Of a stretch of DNA of 64,000 bases, positions 32,585 to 42,791 are shown piece by piece (within the stretch, counting starts at the first letter, position 1; every line of letters begins with the position of its first letter). The DNA is from Sphaerosporella brunnea (taxonomy: Eukaryota; Ascomycota; Pezizomycetes; Pezizales; Pyronemataceae). Position numbers and translations under genes: made by a program. The notes below the pieces were generated by a model. It searched no databases. It was not told where the DNA came from and saw nothing but the letters and a program-made list of their open reading frames with translations. The DNA is taken from contig VXIS01000033.1 of assembly GCA_008704415.1 (NCBI GenBank), positions 184,040 to 248,039 of the forward strand, given 5' to 3'.

Positions 32585-33454
32585 CTACACTCGGACTCGG
32601 TCTCGGCCGGTCCCTTCGTCCTCTCCGCATCTTCTCTCGCACCAGAGACAGAACCATCCACCGCCTCTTCCGGTGCCCCCACGCTCGCATACCCAACACG
32701 GTTCAGCGCCGAAAGTCGTCGCGACTGGGCTAGCAAATGGGCCGGCCGTCTCGTCCGGCATCGGGCAGTCCGGACATATCCTATATTCTCCTGGTCGACA
32801 CGCGCAAAATCGCTCTTTGCTCTTGCGCTGTTGCTGGTCGTGCACCTCCAGCAAAGTCACGACGAAGCTGAGACTGTTGGATGGAGAAGCATCCATATCG
32901 ACGACGTAGCAATCCGAGCAGAGACGTCGAAGGCGATGCGAGAACGGGATGTAGGCCGAAATATCGCAACTCTGCGGTTGTGGTCAACATCTGCGACTAG
33001 AGTGGGCATTTGCGGCCGACGGCCGTCGGCGAGGCCGAAGCGTGTGTACCTGACAGACGCCTTCCCCACACCATACACAAGCTTCTACGCCGATCCGTAC
33101 CGGGGCCTTGTGGTTGCTTTTACACCTTCCGGTCAAGGACAATAAGACCATGAAGTGCTGTAGTGCTTCCAACTCGGCCCTCTCTTGACAGTCCCTTAGT
33201 CCGAAGCATGGTCGAGAAACGGAATGCCATAAAATAGCCGCGCGTACAGATCGCGATACCAACGTCAAATTGAGGAAATCCTGCAGCAGAAGATGTGGGA
33301 CTAGGGCCGTGAGGATCCCCCCATGTGAGAGAATATCTGGAAGTTCGGGGGATTCTTCATGGCAAGATTGAGTGTCTGGCGTGGACGGCGGGGTGAGGTT
33401 GCCCAGAATTGACACTGTTGAGCATCGATGGTCGCTTTTGGCCGAAGTCAACAT
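32585..33454 (-). CDS. F-box-like, Cys-rich protein, two exons (263 aa)
   Basis: The first ATG in frame is at 33454 (MLTSAKSDHRCSTVSILGNL). Exon 1 (to 33050) and exon 2 (32971-32585) join in phase 0 across a 78-nt intron (GTACAC to CCGCAG). Residues of about 45-75 read ALVPHLLLQDFLNLTLVSRS, resembling the helical F-box that recruits Skp1 in SCF ubiquitin ligases. The remainder is Cys-rich: CVWCGEGVCQSC, then RLRRLCSDC, CACRPGEYRICPDC, CWVC and FCLWCERRC, which fits zinc-ribbon pairs following the F-box in a fungal-specific family. An intron just 5' (GTAAGT at about 33536) suggests a leader exon. Function is inferred from the F-box only. Confidence 0.7.
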
Positions 33455-35134
33455 CTTGAGATCCAGGTACACGGATCGTTGGTTGGCTGGGAATGACACT
33501 GACTCCAGGGAGCGGGGGCGTGGTAGATACTTACCTGTTATTCAAGCCTTCTTTGTAAAGTTCCACATGGGTTATCACGAGGAGCTTTAATGTCTCCACT
33601 TGATTCTCGTGCCCGTTCAATATCGCTTTTCAATTTGCGTTTGCTGGACAAATGCATGCTCCCGTCCCTTGCCGACCGAAGGACAACCCGAAAAAAAGGA
33701 AAAAAAAAGAAACAGCGAGTTGTTTGATATTCACTTGGAGGCTTTGAGGCTTGAGGCCTAACTCCTAGCTGTGCATGTTGGCTCATCAGGGGAAAAGAAC
33801 TAGAGCCATGGAAAAGAAACTTCTCCAGTCAACGGCTTTGTATTTCGTTTCGAACTGCCCTCAGGTCCTGCAGATTATGCCCGTTCCCGTGGTTTTGCGG
33901 CTCCTTGCATGCAAACACGCGGAACTGCAGTCGCGGATGTTTCGCCAATCTGCAACTCCCGACTCCTATTTTGTGGGTTGGGGATACCTTAAAACGGAGG
34001 AAAAAAAATGCCCAACTCCACCACAACACCCTAAATAAACAAAAGCCGCCCATAGAACGACAGAGAATCATTGAAAGTATCTTTCCATAGGCTTGAAAAA
34101 AAGTAAAAGCGTTGTGGAATTAAATAGAGGGGTGAAGTCAAGCGAATTTGTGTGGGGAGGGGCTTGGCGAGTCGCCTGGAGGGCAATCTGAGCTGAGTAA
34201 TACCACTGCTTAAAATTGTCAGATTTGGTAATATGAGTGCTTGATCGGCTGCTGATGCGAAGTGTGATCCGCAACCGCAACCCCAAAAAGGAGCAATACC
34301 CACAAAACACACCCTGTTTTCGGGGTTTGGGACCACAAATCGTCGAGAAAGGCCCTGCGGGGCCTCAAATGGGGCATATTCTGCGGCCAATTCTGCGGCC
34401 ATCATTCAGTGTCACTCGCTTTTTAGTAAGCAAACTCGATGTCGCGCGCCCCACAGCGACTAGGTGTCCCCAACCATACCGCCAGAACCAAGGAGTGCAA
34501 GTGGCAATAATAGAAACCCCAAAGTGCAGAATCGAGGTGATCTTCGGGCCAAATATGAGCTGTCACATAAACGCCTACCCACCACCGGAAGAGGTTAGCA
34601 AACAGCTAGCAAACAGCACAAAGAGTGGAAACTTCGCTGATCCCTGGTCCTGTGGGGGTATATTTCCAGACTTTATGAGGTAGCGGTTCGTGCAGCTGCA
34701 AGGTGCAAAGCGCGCCCTCCCGTTTCTGTGGAAAACCGGACTTGTGCAAGTCTACCGGAAAATAATGTAATAAATAGTGATCGCTTCATGATATATCACT
34801 CTGCATATGAGTTCCCTCCTTGCGATCTCGTCCATGATTGTCATAGTGTGGTAGATCCTCGCCACACCCGGCCATCTCCAAGGATTGTGCGGGGCGGAAG
34901 GATCGGCACGCGCTCATGGTTGAGGTGTTTCTTCAGGTGGAAGGCTAAGGAGCCACTCATCCCGGCCATGAACCCCTCAAAAAGGCAAGGATATGCAGGT
35001 CTCCCCCGCGATGCAGTTGTTGTTCGGCTCTGCTGAATCTTGCGGCCTCGGCATTCTCAACTGCCCTTACTCCCCACGCGTACGGAACCTTTATCAGCGA
35101 GACTTCTTGACCCCCTTCACCTTGCTTGGTTATC
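33455..35134. other. No gene recognised
   Basis: Long stretch without supported coding. It contains A tracts at about 33690-33712. Several 70-130-codon frames occur on both strands without motifs. Confidence 0.35.
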
Positions 35135-35305
35135 CTTTGACTCCAAACTGGCCGTACACCTATCATCTGCTAGCAGAGCGGCGGTAGGTGTAACTGGGCA
35201 CCGCTTCTGCCTTCCTTCTCTCGTCGCGTCCTTAACCGCCTTCCAAAGGACCATTTGTTCGTCTTTCCACCTTTCAGAATTTGAAGAGATCGCGAGTTTG
35301 GACAG
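35135..35305 (-). repeat. Dispersed coding-like repeat (EQMVxWKAVKDATxEG), copy 1
   Basis: On the minus strand this reads SERWKDEQMVLWKAVKDATR, then EGRQKRCPVTPTAALLADDR followed by CT. The same segment occurs in both arms of the palindrome, read there as NFARQEQMVSWKAVKDATKE followed by GGQ and, at the nucleotide level, the shared stretch cagatgataggtg. It is probably a fragment of a repeated gene or transposon-encoded protein. Confidence 0.6.
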
Positions 35306-36750
35306 CACCCTTTCCGCACCACTAGCACTTATCGGCTCTGCAGCCTATCTTCTGGAGTTAGGGGTCCGTAGGTGCTTTGCCGAGTCTCAACAGGCAAATC
35401 ACTCGGTTCTCTTATACGCTGTCACGTCTGAGCATCAAGATATTCAGGCTTTACGAGTCTGTCGAATCGAAGCGTTGCGACAGCTTAGATTGTCCAATGA
35501 CCAAAGAAACAAAGAATACACTGGATTTTATAAGTTTGTGCCCAAATAGCCAGTTATCAAAAGCCTCGAAACACTCCACCAAAGCATCCGCCAGCAAAAA
35601 GTGAACAGCCGAACATGTTAATAGTTCAGAAGTTCGGTAGGCCTGGAAAAACATTCTGCAGCTCCCTTCGGTTTCGAAACCTTTTCCGCAATGGTAAATT
35701 ATCGTTACTTTCAGAACAAAGGAGGAATTCCAACTGTACTATTGGGCAGCCGGACTGTTGTTTGGTCTAGCCGGGCTGTCCAAAATGACGACGGGCAGCT
35801 GTCTGGGCTGCGAGTGATACATCGCGTGTTTGGCACTGCAACCACCGTTAGGGATCGAATCTTTCGCCTCGCTTGCGTAGGTTATACGTTCGTGACTGTA
35901 AGATTTCTAAGGTTTCGCCCAAAAATACCGCGATCTAATACCGCTCAAAAAAGACTCAAAAAATAGCTTTCTCGTGACATTTTTAAATGCGGATCACTCG
36001 TTTTCTTTAGCTTTGCTATGGCTTTGCTATAGTTTGACGTAATCTTGGGTAACTTTACGTATTTAACTGAAATTGCACCGTACGAAAAAATTGTATATCA
36101 TCTTAGACCACTAACCACCGTGGGTTTTGTCAGCAAAATCGAACTCCGCTCGTCACAGTGGACAAACCGTACCAGCAGCTCGACCTGAATGTAACAGACC
36201 CTCCGGTACAAGCTGTTCAGCATCAGGTCCAGAGTGTGAACTGCTGCTGCCAGTGCTGCTAGTTCCGAGTCCGTGTCGGCGACTAGTGTTGTCAATAGCC
36301 AGCGGGCTGGGCTGTTGGCTGTCGGACTTTTATAAACGCTTAGCTAGCTGATCGGCAAAGCATTATTGCAGAGCTGGGAAGCGGGCATGCATGCATATGA
36401 AGGCGCTCTGGTGGTGGTGAGCAGTGGTGATTGCTTCACCGGAAATCACTCGCTTTATCGCAGCTTCATTCCTTCGGCTGGCTGCGTAAGAGAGCAAGCC
36501 GCTAGGGAACTAGGGCTGTGGCATTTAGGGCTGGCTATCGACGACACCCCCGGCGTCCCACCGGGCTTAGGATAGAACCGCCTCTAAGAAGCAAAGAGAC
36601 AAATCATCAACATTACTCTATTTATACTCATACCCTGCCATCAAAGCCCGCCCCGTCGATGTCTGCAGCCCAAAGTTACAGCCCGTCCATCTTTTTCAGC
36701 AGCCCAACCAGCCCGATTCCAGCACGACGGGCTAGGAGCACTGCTCACAA
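35306..36750. other. No gene recognised
   Basis: AT-rich in 35900-36120. Frames of up to 90 codons show no motifs. From 36661 a plus-strand frame (MSAAQSYSPSIFFSSPTSPI) runs into the hexanucleotide repeat; I do not regard it as a gene because its downstream part is antisense to the Rpb7-like gene. Confidence 0.3.
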
Positions 36751-36756
36751 GGACGG

Positions 36757-36845
36757 AGACGGCGAGGGCGAGGGCGAAGGCGAAGGCGAAGGCGAAGGCG
36801 AAGGCGAAGGCGAAGGCGAAGGCGAAGGCGAAGGCGAAGGCGAAA
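36757..36845. repeat. (GGCGAA)n / (GGCGAG)n microsatellite
   Basis: About 14 hexamer units, first GGCGAG then GGCGAA, between 36757 and 36845. Read on the plus strand they encode Gly-Glu repeats. On the minus strand they lie about 90-180 bp past the stop of the Rpb7-like gene, probably in its 3' UTR. Confidence 0.9.
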
Positions 36846-36937
36846 AGGACGGAGTCGAAACAGGAGTCAAAGGAACTACAGGGCTTTTTTTACCGGTCAG
36901 TACTACACCTCACAACACCACCGCCAGCCATCACCAC

Positions 36938-37471
36938 TCACCCCATAAAATCCCCGATTTCTCCGGCAGCCCACAAGCCGGTACGCTGGTCGGTGCGAAC
37001 ACCGATGAGGCGAGCCCTTACATGCTTCCCCACACAGATGATGTCGGAGTAGTCCTCGGGGAGCACCTGCATGTCATCCGCCTTGGGGGAATCGCCCGGG
37101 ACGAGGAGGAGCTTGGCCGGGATCTTGGCCCTGCTGACGAAGACTGTCAACACGCCGACGTTCATGAAGAACCCCGACGCAGTGACTCTCTCGACGAGGC
37201 CCGTCACCACCTCGCCCCGCCGAGGGTGAAAGAACATCCCACTGCAGCGGACCCAGTACTCCACGCCCCCGTGTCCCTGGATGATCTTCGGCGGGGAAAA
37301 GTCGGAGGCGCTAACTGTATCGACGAGGAGTAGGGCCGTGTTGTCCACGGTCAAGCGGCCTTCGAGCTCGTGGATGATCTTGCTGTAGGCGATGTCGTGC
37401 ATGCGTTGGCGTGGACCAAACTCGCAGGGGTTGATGACGACGCGGTGGTTAAAGTATGCGAAGTAGAACAT
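36938..37471 (-). CDS. RNA polymerase subunit of the Rpb7 family (177 aa)
   Basis: Starts at ATG 37471: MFYFAYFNHRVVINPCEFGP. This matches the Rpb7 N-terminal (tip) domain, where the usual pattern is MFF...L...I.LHP..FGPR. After an Asp-rich loop, GGVEYWVRCSGMFFHPRRGE and VVTGLVERVTASGFFMNVGV correspond to the conserved KYRAVVFKPFKGEVVDG region and the start of the S1 OB fold. Then come LTVFVSRAKIPAKLLLVPGD and VGKHVRARLIGVRTDQ, with AAGEIGDFMG at the end matching AIGSIKEDYLG. With Rpb4 the authentic subunit forms the pol II stalk. Length (171-177 aa) agrees, but sequence divergence is high, so this may be a paralogue or an Rpc25/Rpa43-type relative. No intron. Confidence 0.75.
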   Translation of the reverse strand: MFYFAYFNHRVVINPCEFGPRQRMHDIAYSKIIHELEGRLTVDNTALLLVDTVSASDFSPPKIIQGHGGVEYWVRCSGMFFHPRRGEVVTGLVERVTASGFFMNVGVLTVFVSRAKIPAKLLLVPGDSPKADDMQVLPEDYSDIICVGKHVRARLIGVRTDQRTGLWAAGEIGDFMG

Positions 37472-39594
37472 CTTGGGAGTGGCGATAGTTTTTGATGGGT
37501 GTTTGTGGGTTCGTGTGGTGGTGGTGTGGTTATGGGGGGAGAGGTGAAGATGGTGTCGGGTTGGATGGTAAAGTCGAAGATGAAGGGGGTCTAAAAGGCA
37601 CGGTGCGAGTATCAGGCGGACAAATTGAGAGTGAGAAACCCAGCGAGAGGGTTCACTCGCTGTCACTCGTTCTAACCGCACAATTCTAAGGTAGACTCAG
37701 GGTTTCTCACTCTGCTCATGAAGTACATTGTTCCAAACTCCAGTACATTGGGCCTATTGGTCAAGGTCTGTTTTGACCGAGAAAAACAACTCGATCATCA
37801 GAAGTCACTTCGAGCGAGACTGGGAGGACTTCGGGCACCCGAAGGGAGTGTTTGGGGGCTGAAACCCCGTAACGAACTGTTTGAAGTATGCGCATCACGA
37901 AGGTGATGGGCACTTTGTTGGCGTTTGTTCCAAATGGTCCGACCTAAGCTACAGACTACAAAAGCACCCTCACAACAAGTCTTCGGTGCTTTAGAAGAGG
38001 GATGCCGACGAGTGATATCAGACGTTACCATCACCCGATCAGTGCCCATTCCGGCCAACAAGCTGCGCACAAGAAAAAACGTGACCTCCGAGGGTTTCGG
38101 TAGGGTAGGCTGTAGGGCTGAACCAAAAAAAGCCGATGTAAGCGAAAGGCCTCGCCTTGCACGGCTGGGGTTTTGGCATTGAGGCAAGGCAAACACCTAG
38201 AATTGAGTAGGCAGAATATCCAACGACCCATCGGGGAAGTCTTTTCTTCACCGGGCTAGCATCTAAATAGAGTAGAATACAATACGCCCCGCGGAAGCTT
38301 TGCCGAATCCAAGATCGTCGGTGCAGCGCAGCCATCCGGTCAAGTGAGAGCCGCGGGAGCGCGGCTCGTTGCACACCGCCAAAAGGCCGGTAACTGTCGG
38401 AGTATTGGTTGGTACCGACGGAGGAACAGTTGCGTTGAAACGCGAGGTGCTCTCGGTGAAGTGAAGGCATTTCAATCGTGGCTGAGACGCGGCCCGGTGA
38501 TGGAATTGCAGACCGCCTCGAGATCCGATTAACAAGCCGAAGATAGTAACAACAACAATCTTTTGGTTTCTCACATGATAAGGCTACCGCTGAGGCCAGG
38601 GTAAAGCATAAACACTGAACAACGCTAACGAAAAGTAAGGTGATCTGTTGTTTATGCACAGTAAGCGCGCCCAGGGGTGGGGGCTCGGGAAGAGCCATCT
38701 GACATTCATGCATGCCGTTGTCGTTATCGAATACATTTCTCGATGAGATGATGGGTGGGTGCCTGGTATTTGGAATTACCAAAAAGCCGAAGCGCCCGCA
38801 GGTTTACCCGCGTACCCGACGACAAATCCACCACGTGTCTTCAGGGTTCCTGCGCCCTGCGCCACACTGTGCTATTGAGATCGCTCCTACATACGGGCAA
38901 GCGGTTCCTATCAGCAGGACTGACCGGCCATAGAGAGAGATCTATAGCCCTTTCGTTTTTGCTGCCTAAGCTATGCTCACTCACAGTCATGTGGTACTAT
39001 ACACCGGCGCTTGTTCTCTCGTCCGAACCCCTCAGATCAAGATTGCCGAGAAAGTCTAGAGCGACTGAGTCTAGGCATTTGGGCAACGAACTTCCCCAGT
39101 AAAGAGAATACTGCTTTGTAAGCGTTTGAGGGCCTGCTTGCACACTCATGGCGGAAAGCAGGCGCAACAACAGTTGTTGGAACAACTCCATTGAGAGGGT
39201 ATCTAAAAACAAAAAGCAAGCCATGAACCAGGTGTTGACAAAACACAAAAATACACAACAACCAACAGCATGTAAAAGCAAAGCAAGCAATCGGCATAAA
39301 CATCGATCTCACCATTATCCCCTCCACCACTCTAAGCCCCCAGATCTACGTGATGACAGCATAAGACAGACAGTTCGAACCCTGACAGGTCCAAAAAGAG
39401 GACCGATCGCGTGGTACACCGGTAAGGTTACACAGACGCCTCAGCCACACAACGTTCAATCTGACCCGTCCGCATGGGTATCCAAAACAAGAACAAAAAA
39501 AAACAACAGAAACCACGGTCTATCGTGAGAAACATTCACCAAGCAAGAATAGAAAAGAAATCATGCAAAGGAGAAATATGGCGATGCCAATGGT
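37472..39594. other. No gene recognised
   Basis: Over 2 kb without convincing coding. The part next to 37471 (ACACAACCACCACCACAC-like on the minus strand) is the likely promoter and leader of the Rpb7-like gene. Frames at 38039-38782 (minus) and 38755-39102 (plus) are uninterpretable. Confidence 0.35.
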
Positions 39595-40257
39595 TTACCA
39601 GGAACCATCGAGAGTTGGGGGCGTTGGCCAATGCCTCAGAAGCTGGTCGACGGCTCCTGCAAAACAACGCATCAGCTCCAAGTATCCATGGGAAAACGCT
39701 AGTTGACGGATACTTACTTGTCCACTCCTGGATCAAAACACTTGCAAGCTCCGCTGCATGCCGGGGGTCCGGCACAACGCCGCCCCACATTGCAGGCTGG
39801 CGGGAAGTCCTGTGGGCATAGTCGGGGATCATTTGGCTACTACTGGTCAGCCTTGTATCGGAAAAGGACAGTAAAGGACCTACTCTGCTTTGATTTTGAC
39901 CAGAAGCAGCCATGCCAGATTCCAGGATCTGATGCTATTGGGGTCGTGATAGACACGAGCCTTTGCGTCCTCCAGGAGCTCGGTGCTGAATGGGTACTGT
40001 CTGGAGATGCCGCGGAGTTCTTGCAAGAGGTTGTTGGAACTGACATAGAAGCCAAAGGACTCCGTCAAGTCGTGGATGTGTTCTGATGCGAAGTTGGGCA
40101 GAGAGGCAAGAATACGCTCGATTCGTCGGAGCTCGGTGAGGGTGTTGACTCGACGGCTTCTCAACGTCTGCTTCATTTGGTTGACCTCAGTGATAGAGGG
40201 CGTTTGGCGAGGAGTATGGGTGTAGCCATACTCGCTGGGACTGGAGAAAACAGACAT
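39595..40257 (-). CDS. Unknown protein, three exons (175 aa)
   Basis: Exons 40257-39884, 39809-39718 and 39656-39595 join in phase (donors GTAGGT and GTAAGT; acceptors CACAG and TGCAG). The protein starts MSVFSSPSEYGYTHTPRQTP. It continues with a helical stretch (LRSRRVNTLTELRRIERILA), then EHIHDLTESFGFYVSSNNLL and SIRSWNLAWLLLVKIKAE. The last two exons add TSRQPAMWGGVVPDPRHAAE and IQEWTRAVDQLLRHWPTPPT. No transmembrane segment is apparent. I do not recognise the family, but the consistency of three splice junctions supports a real gene. Confidence 0.65.
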
Positions 40258-41624
40258 TGTGCTATTCGTTAGAGTTGTTGTTGTCGGTGTTGAGTTTAGG
40301 TAGCTAGGTGTTGAGGTAGCTAGTGTTTGTTAAATAGTAGTTCTAGTATGTAGTACTTTCCGGACCGTTCCATGCACTATGAGCTCATATCGTTTATGCC
40401 AGGCTGATTGATCTGTGAATGATAGAGCTACAATACTCGAGCAGTACTATTAATCTACTGATGTCAGCCGCCGCCGCCGCGGTCGTTAAGGCCGACTCAG
40501 TGGCCGGTCAAGGCGTCTAGAACCCACGAGCTGAAAGTTGCACAAGATCACCGTTAATCGGCCTTGCAAGCTTGCAGTTGGTTACTCAATGCGTAGCATA
40601 GGTATCGTAGCACTAGTACCCCCACCAAGCACACGGCCTGCCCCGAGCATCCGCACAAGCCACATGCAAAGGCAAGGCCCCCGAAGTTAACACCGCGATC
40701 GCGTGATCTCGCTATTCCAGGAATACCTAGTTTTGGAATGTTTCGTTGTGTGCATTGTCCGGCGTTTTCCAGGTGTGAGTTTCAGCCATCGGCATTCCCC
40801 ATACAACATCGGTGTGATGATATATCGATATCTACTTTCAGCCTTGATAATGCGGCCATGGGGGTCGCCTCTTTGACACACGGCAATACTTTCCACATCA
40901 CCCTTCCAGCGCGCATAAACAAACACAAAGTCATCAACTAAAGCTGTGTCCGGGGCCGTACCGGGCTTACGGGAGGTATTGAGGCCTTGTCGTTACCTAC
41001 GAGTAAAAGCCTTACAGGGCTTTGGCTGGAAAGACCAGTCGCGTGACCCCCAGCACCAGGGTACTGGTGATGATTATAGGCAAGTTTTTAAACTCCATCC
41101 GTATTTGTGGCTTCCTGTAGACAGGCAACAGTGCTTAACCGCAGTATCTCTGCCCGGAACAGTCAGCTCCGGGTAGTCACTGATGGAACCAGCGGCGCCT
41201 CATTACAGATTACGTGACTCCTCCACGCCGAGTACAACTCTGTGAAGAGTCATACCGGGACCTAGCTGCTTTAGTCTTCCTCCTCCGACCCTCTCTCTTT
41301 GGCAGTCTGAGTTCCTGAGCACGGCTGGCACCAAGCCGGTGAAAGCCCCTTGGAGACCGACAGCTCTTGATGTTCCACGAACAATGGCATCCATTCTACA
41401 GGATTGGACGTGCAAGGAAGTGGCTGGGCTGCTGGGAATCCGAAATACGGGTGATATTCTAAAGGTATTTGCCCGTGGCTTCGCGAAATGTAACTCAGAC
41501 GTGTTTCAGCCATCACTGAGCTTCACTCAAGCCTCTTCTTTTTCAGCATATACTTGTAGTATAACAAAAAAAAACCCATCCATCAGATCCCCAACTCGTT
41601 CTCCCATCTCCGTCCCCCAACACC
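40258..41624. other. No gene recognised
   Basis: Contains short frames only. A GCCGCCGCCGCCGC run lies at about 40467-40480. Probable promoter of the 40257 gene in its first 150 bp. Confidence 0.35.
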
Positions 41625-41870
41625 TTAGCCCGCCGCCTCCTTCTTGCCCAACAACCGCCTCAAATCAAACTTCTGCAAGACGCCCAACAACCTCTTCAAA
41701 ACCGACGGCTTCGGGTTAGCGGCGGTGACGGGAGGTGGCAAAGTGGCGCCGTGTTCGAGGTACTCCAGAAGCATGGTCGACAGGGGGAGTATGATGAAGA
41801 AGAAGAGGACAAGTGCAGCGCTGACGATTCCAAACCCGATGAAGCTCCCGGTGGGGGAGTAGTTGCTCAT
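41625..41870 (-). CDS. Small single-pass membrane protein (81 aa)
   Basis: Single exon from the ATG at 41870 (MSNYSPTGSFIGFGIVSAAL). Residues 10-36 are a clear transmembrane helix (FIGFGIVSAALVLFFFIILP). The tail after EYLEHGATLPPPVTAANPKP is basic (SVLKRLLGVLQKFDLRRLLG plus KKEAAG) and amphipathic. Topology with the short acidic-neutral N-terminus outside and the positive tail in the cytosol or matrix fits the positive-inside rule. Family unknown. Confidence 0.6.
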   Translation of the reverse strand: MSNYSPTGSFIGFGIVSAALVLFFFIILPLSTMLLEYLEHGATLPPPVTAANPKPSVLKRLLGVLQKFDLRRLLGKKEAAG

Positions 41871-42791
41871 TGCGACTGTGGCTTGTTGATTGGGTTGGAG
41901 GTTAGTAGTTGATTGGTGAGAGCGGGAGGTGGTGGGTACCGATTTCTTAAATTTGGTATGGAAGGAAGGAAGGATGGATGCTCGAGTGTAAAAGCTATAT
42001 AGAGGAAGTAGCTGTCGTCAACACCAATCAGCCCACTACCTTTTCCCCTCCCCCTTATCGTAATTCTCCTACCCTCGTATAGTAGCACGAAAATCGTTGT
42101 TTTTTTTTCGCAGTTGGAATCTTTTGATGTCTGATGATAATGATGATGAAACGAATGAAGGACAAGCAAGTAAGGGAGCCGTAAAGGGCTTAAGTACCTC
42201 TCTTTGACCCAGGTGCAATTCCGGAAACTCATGGCATAGCATTTAGAAGTGACAATTCTCCTAATTTTCATTTCTGTGCTTTTGTCTGATGTGACAGCCT
42301 CTAGGGTCTCATGAGGGGTTTATAGAAGGGAAAATTCTCCTGATTTTACTTTTTGCTGCCGTGTTGGCCTGGTTTGTGGTGTCAACGAAAGTGTGATAGG
42401 AATGGAAAATTGGTGGTTTTCTATGGTAGAAGCGTTGGAACAGTGCGTCTCTGTTCTGGGGAGATGTGCCTTTGGCAAGAATTAAGTTTTTAGAGGGCGA
42501 GAATTGTAAGGATTGGAATCATTCTATCAGGAAAAAAGTGGCTTTGCGTTTGAAGATAAGACGAGATCGTGGGCCCGCAAACTTTATTTGCTCTGGAAAG
42601 GCTTAGACAATAAATCACTTTCCGCCTAGGCCTTGAAATGCACCCAAAGGTCGCCAAGTTTTCCGAATCATAGCCGGCGACTCCAACTGCGCTATGGGTT
42701 ACATCACAGTCCGCGACTCCAAGCGGTCACATCACAGCATATCATTCCCTTCAGCACAACAAACACCACATTTTAATTCCACATGCGCCTA
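41871..42791. other. Intergenic
   Basis: Upstream of the small membrane-protein gene and 3' of the sugar transporter. A T tract lies at about 42102-42109. Nothing else supported. Confidence 0.35.

Noticed and set aside
36661..37333. Plus-strand ORF with a long Gly-Glu repeat
   Set aside because: Its first part translates the hexamer microsatellite and its second part is antisense to the Rpb7-like gene, which has recognisable domains.
38039..38782. 247-aa minus-strand open frame
   Set aside because: Starts of overlapping frames, composition and lack of motifs look random; three other frames of similar quality overlap it.
41200..41290. Possible 5S rRNA-like phrase (taccgggacctagctgcttt)
   Set aside because: Conserved 5S internal control elements are absent and no 5S-like secondary structure can be formed over 115-120 nt.
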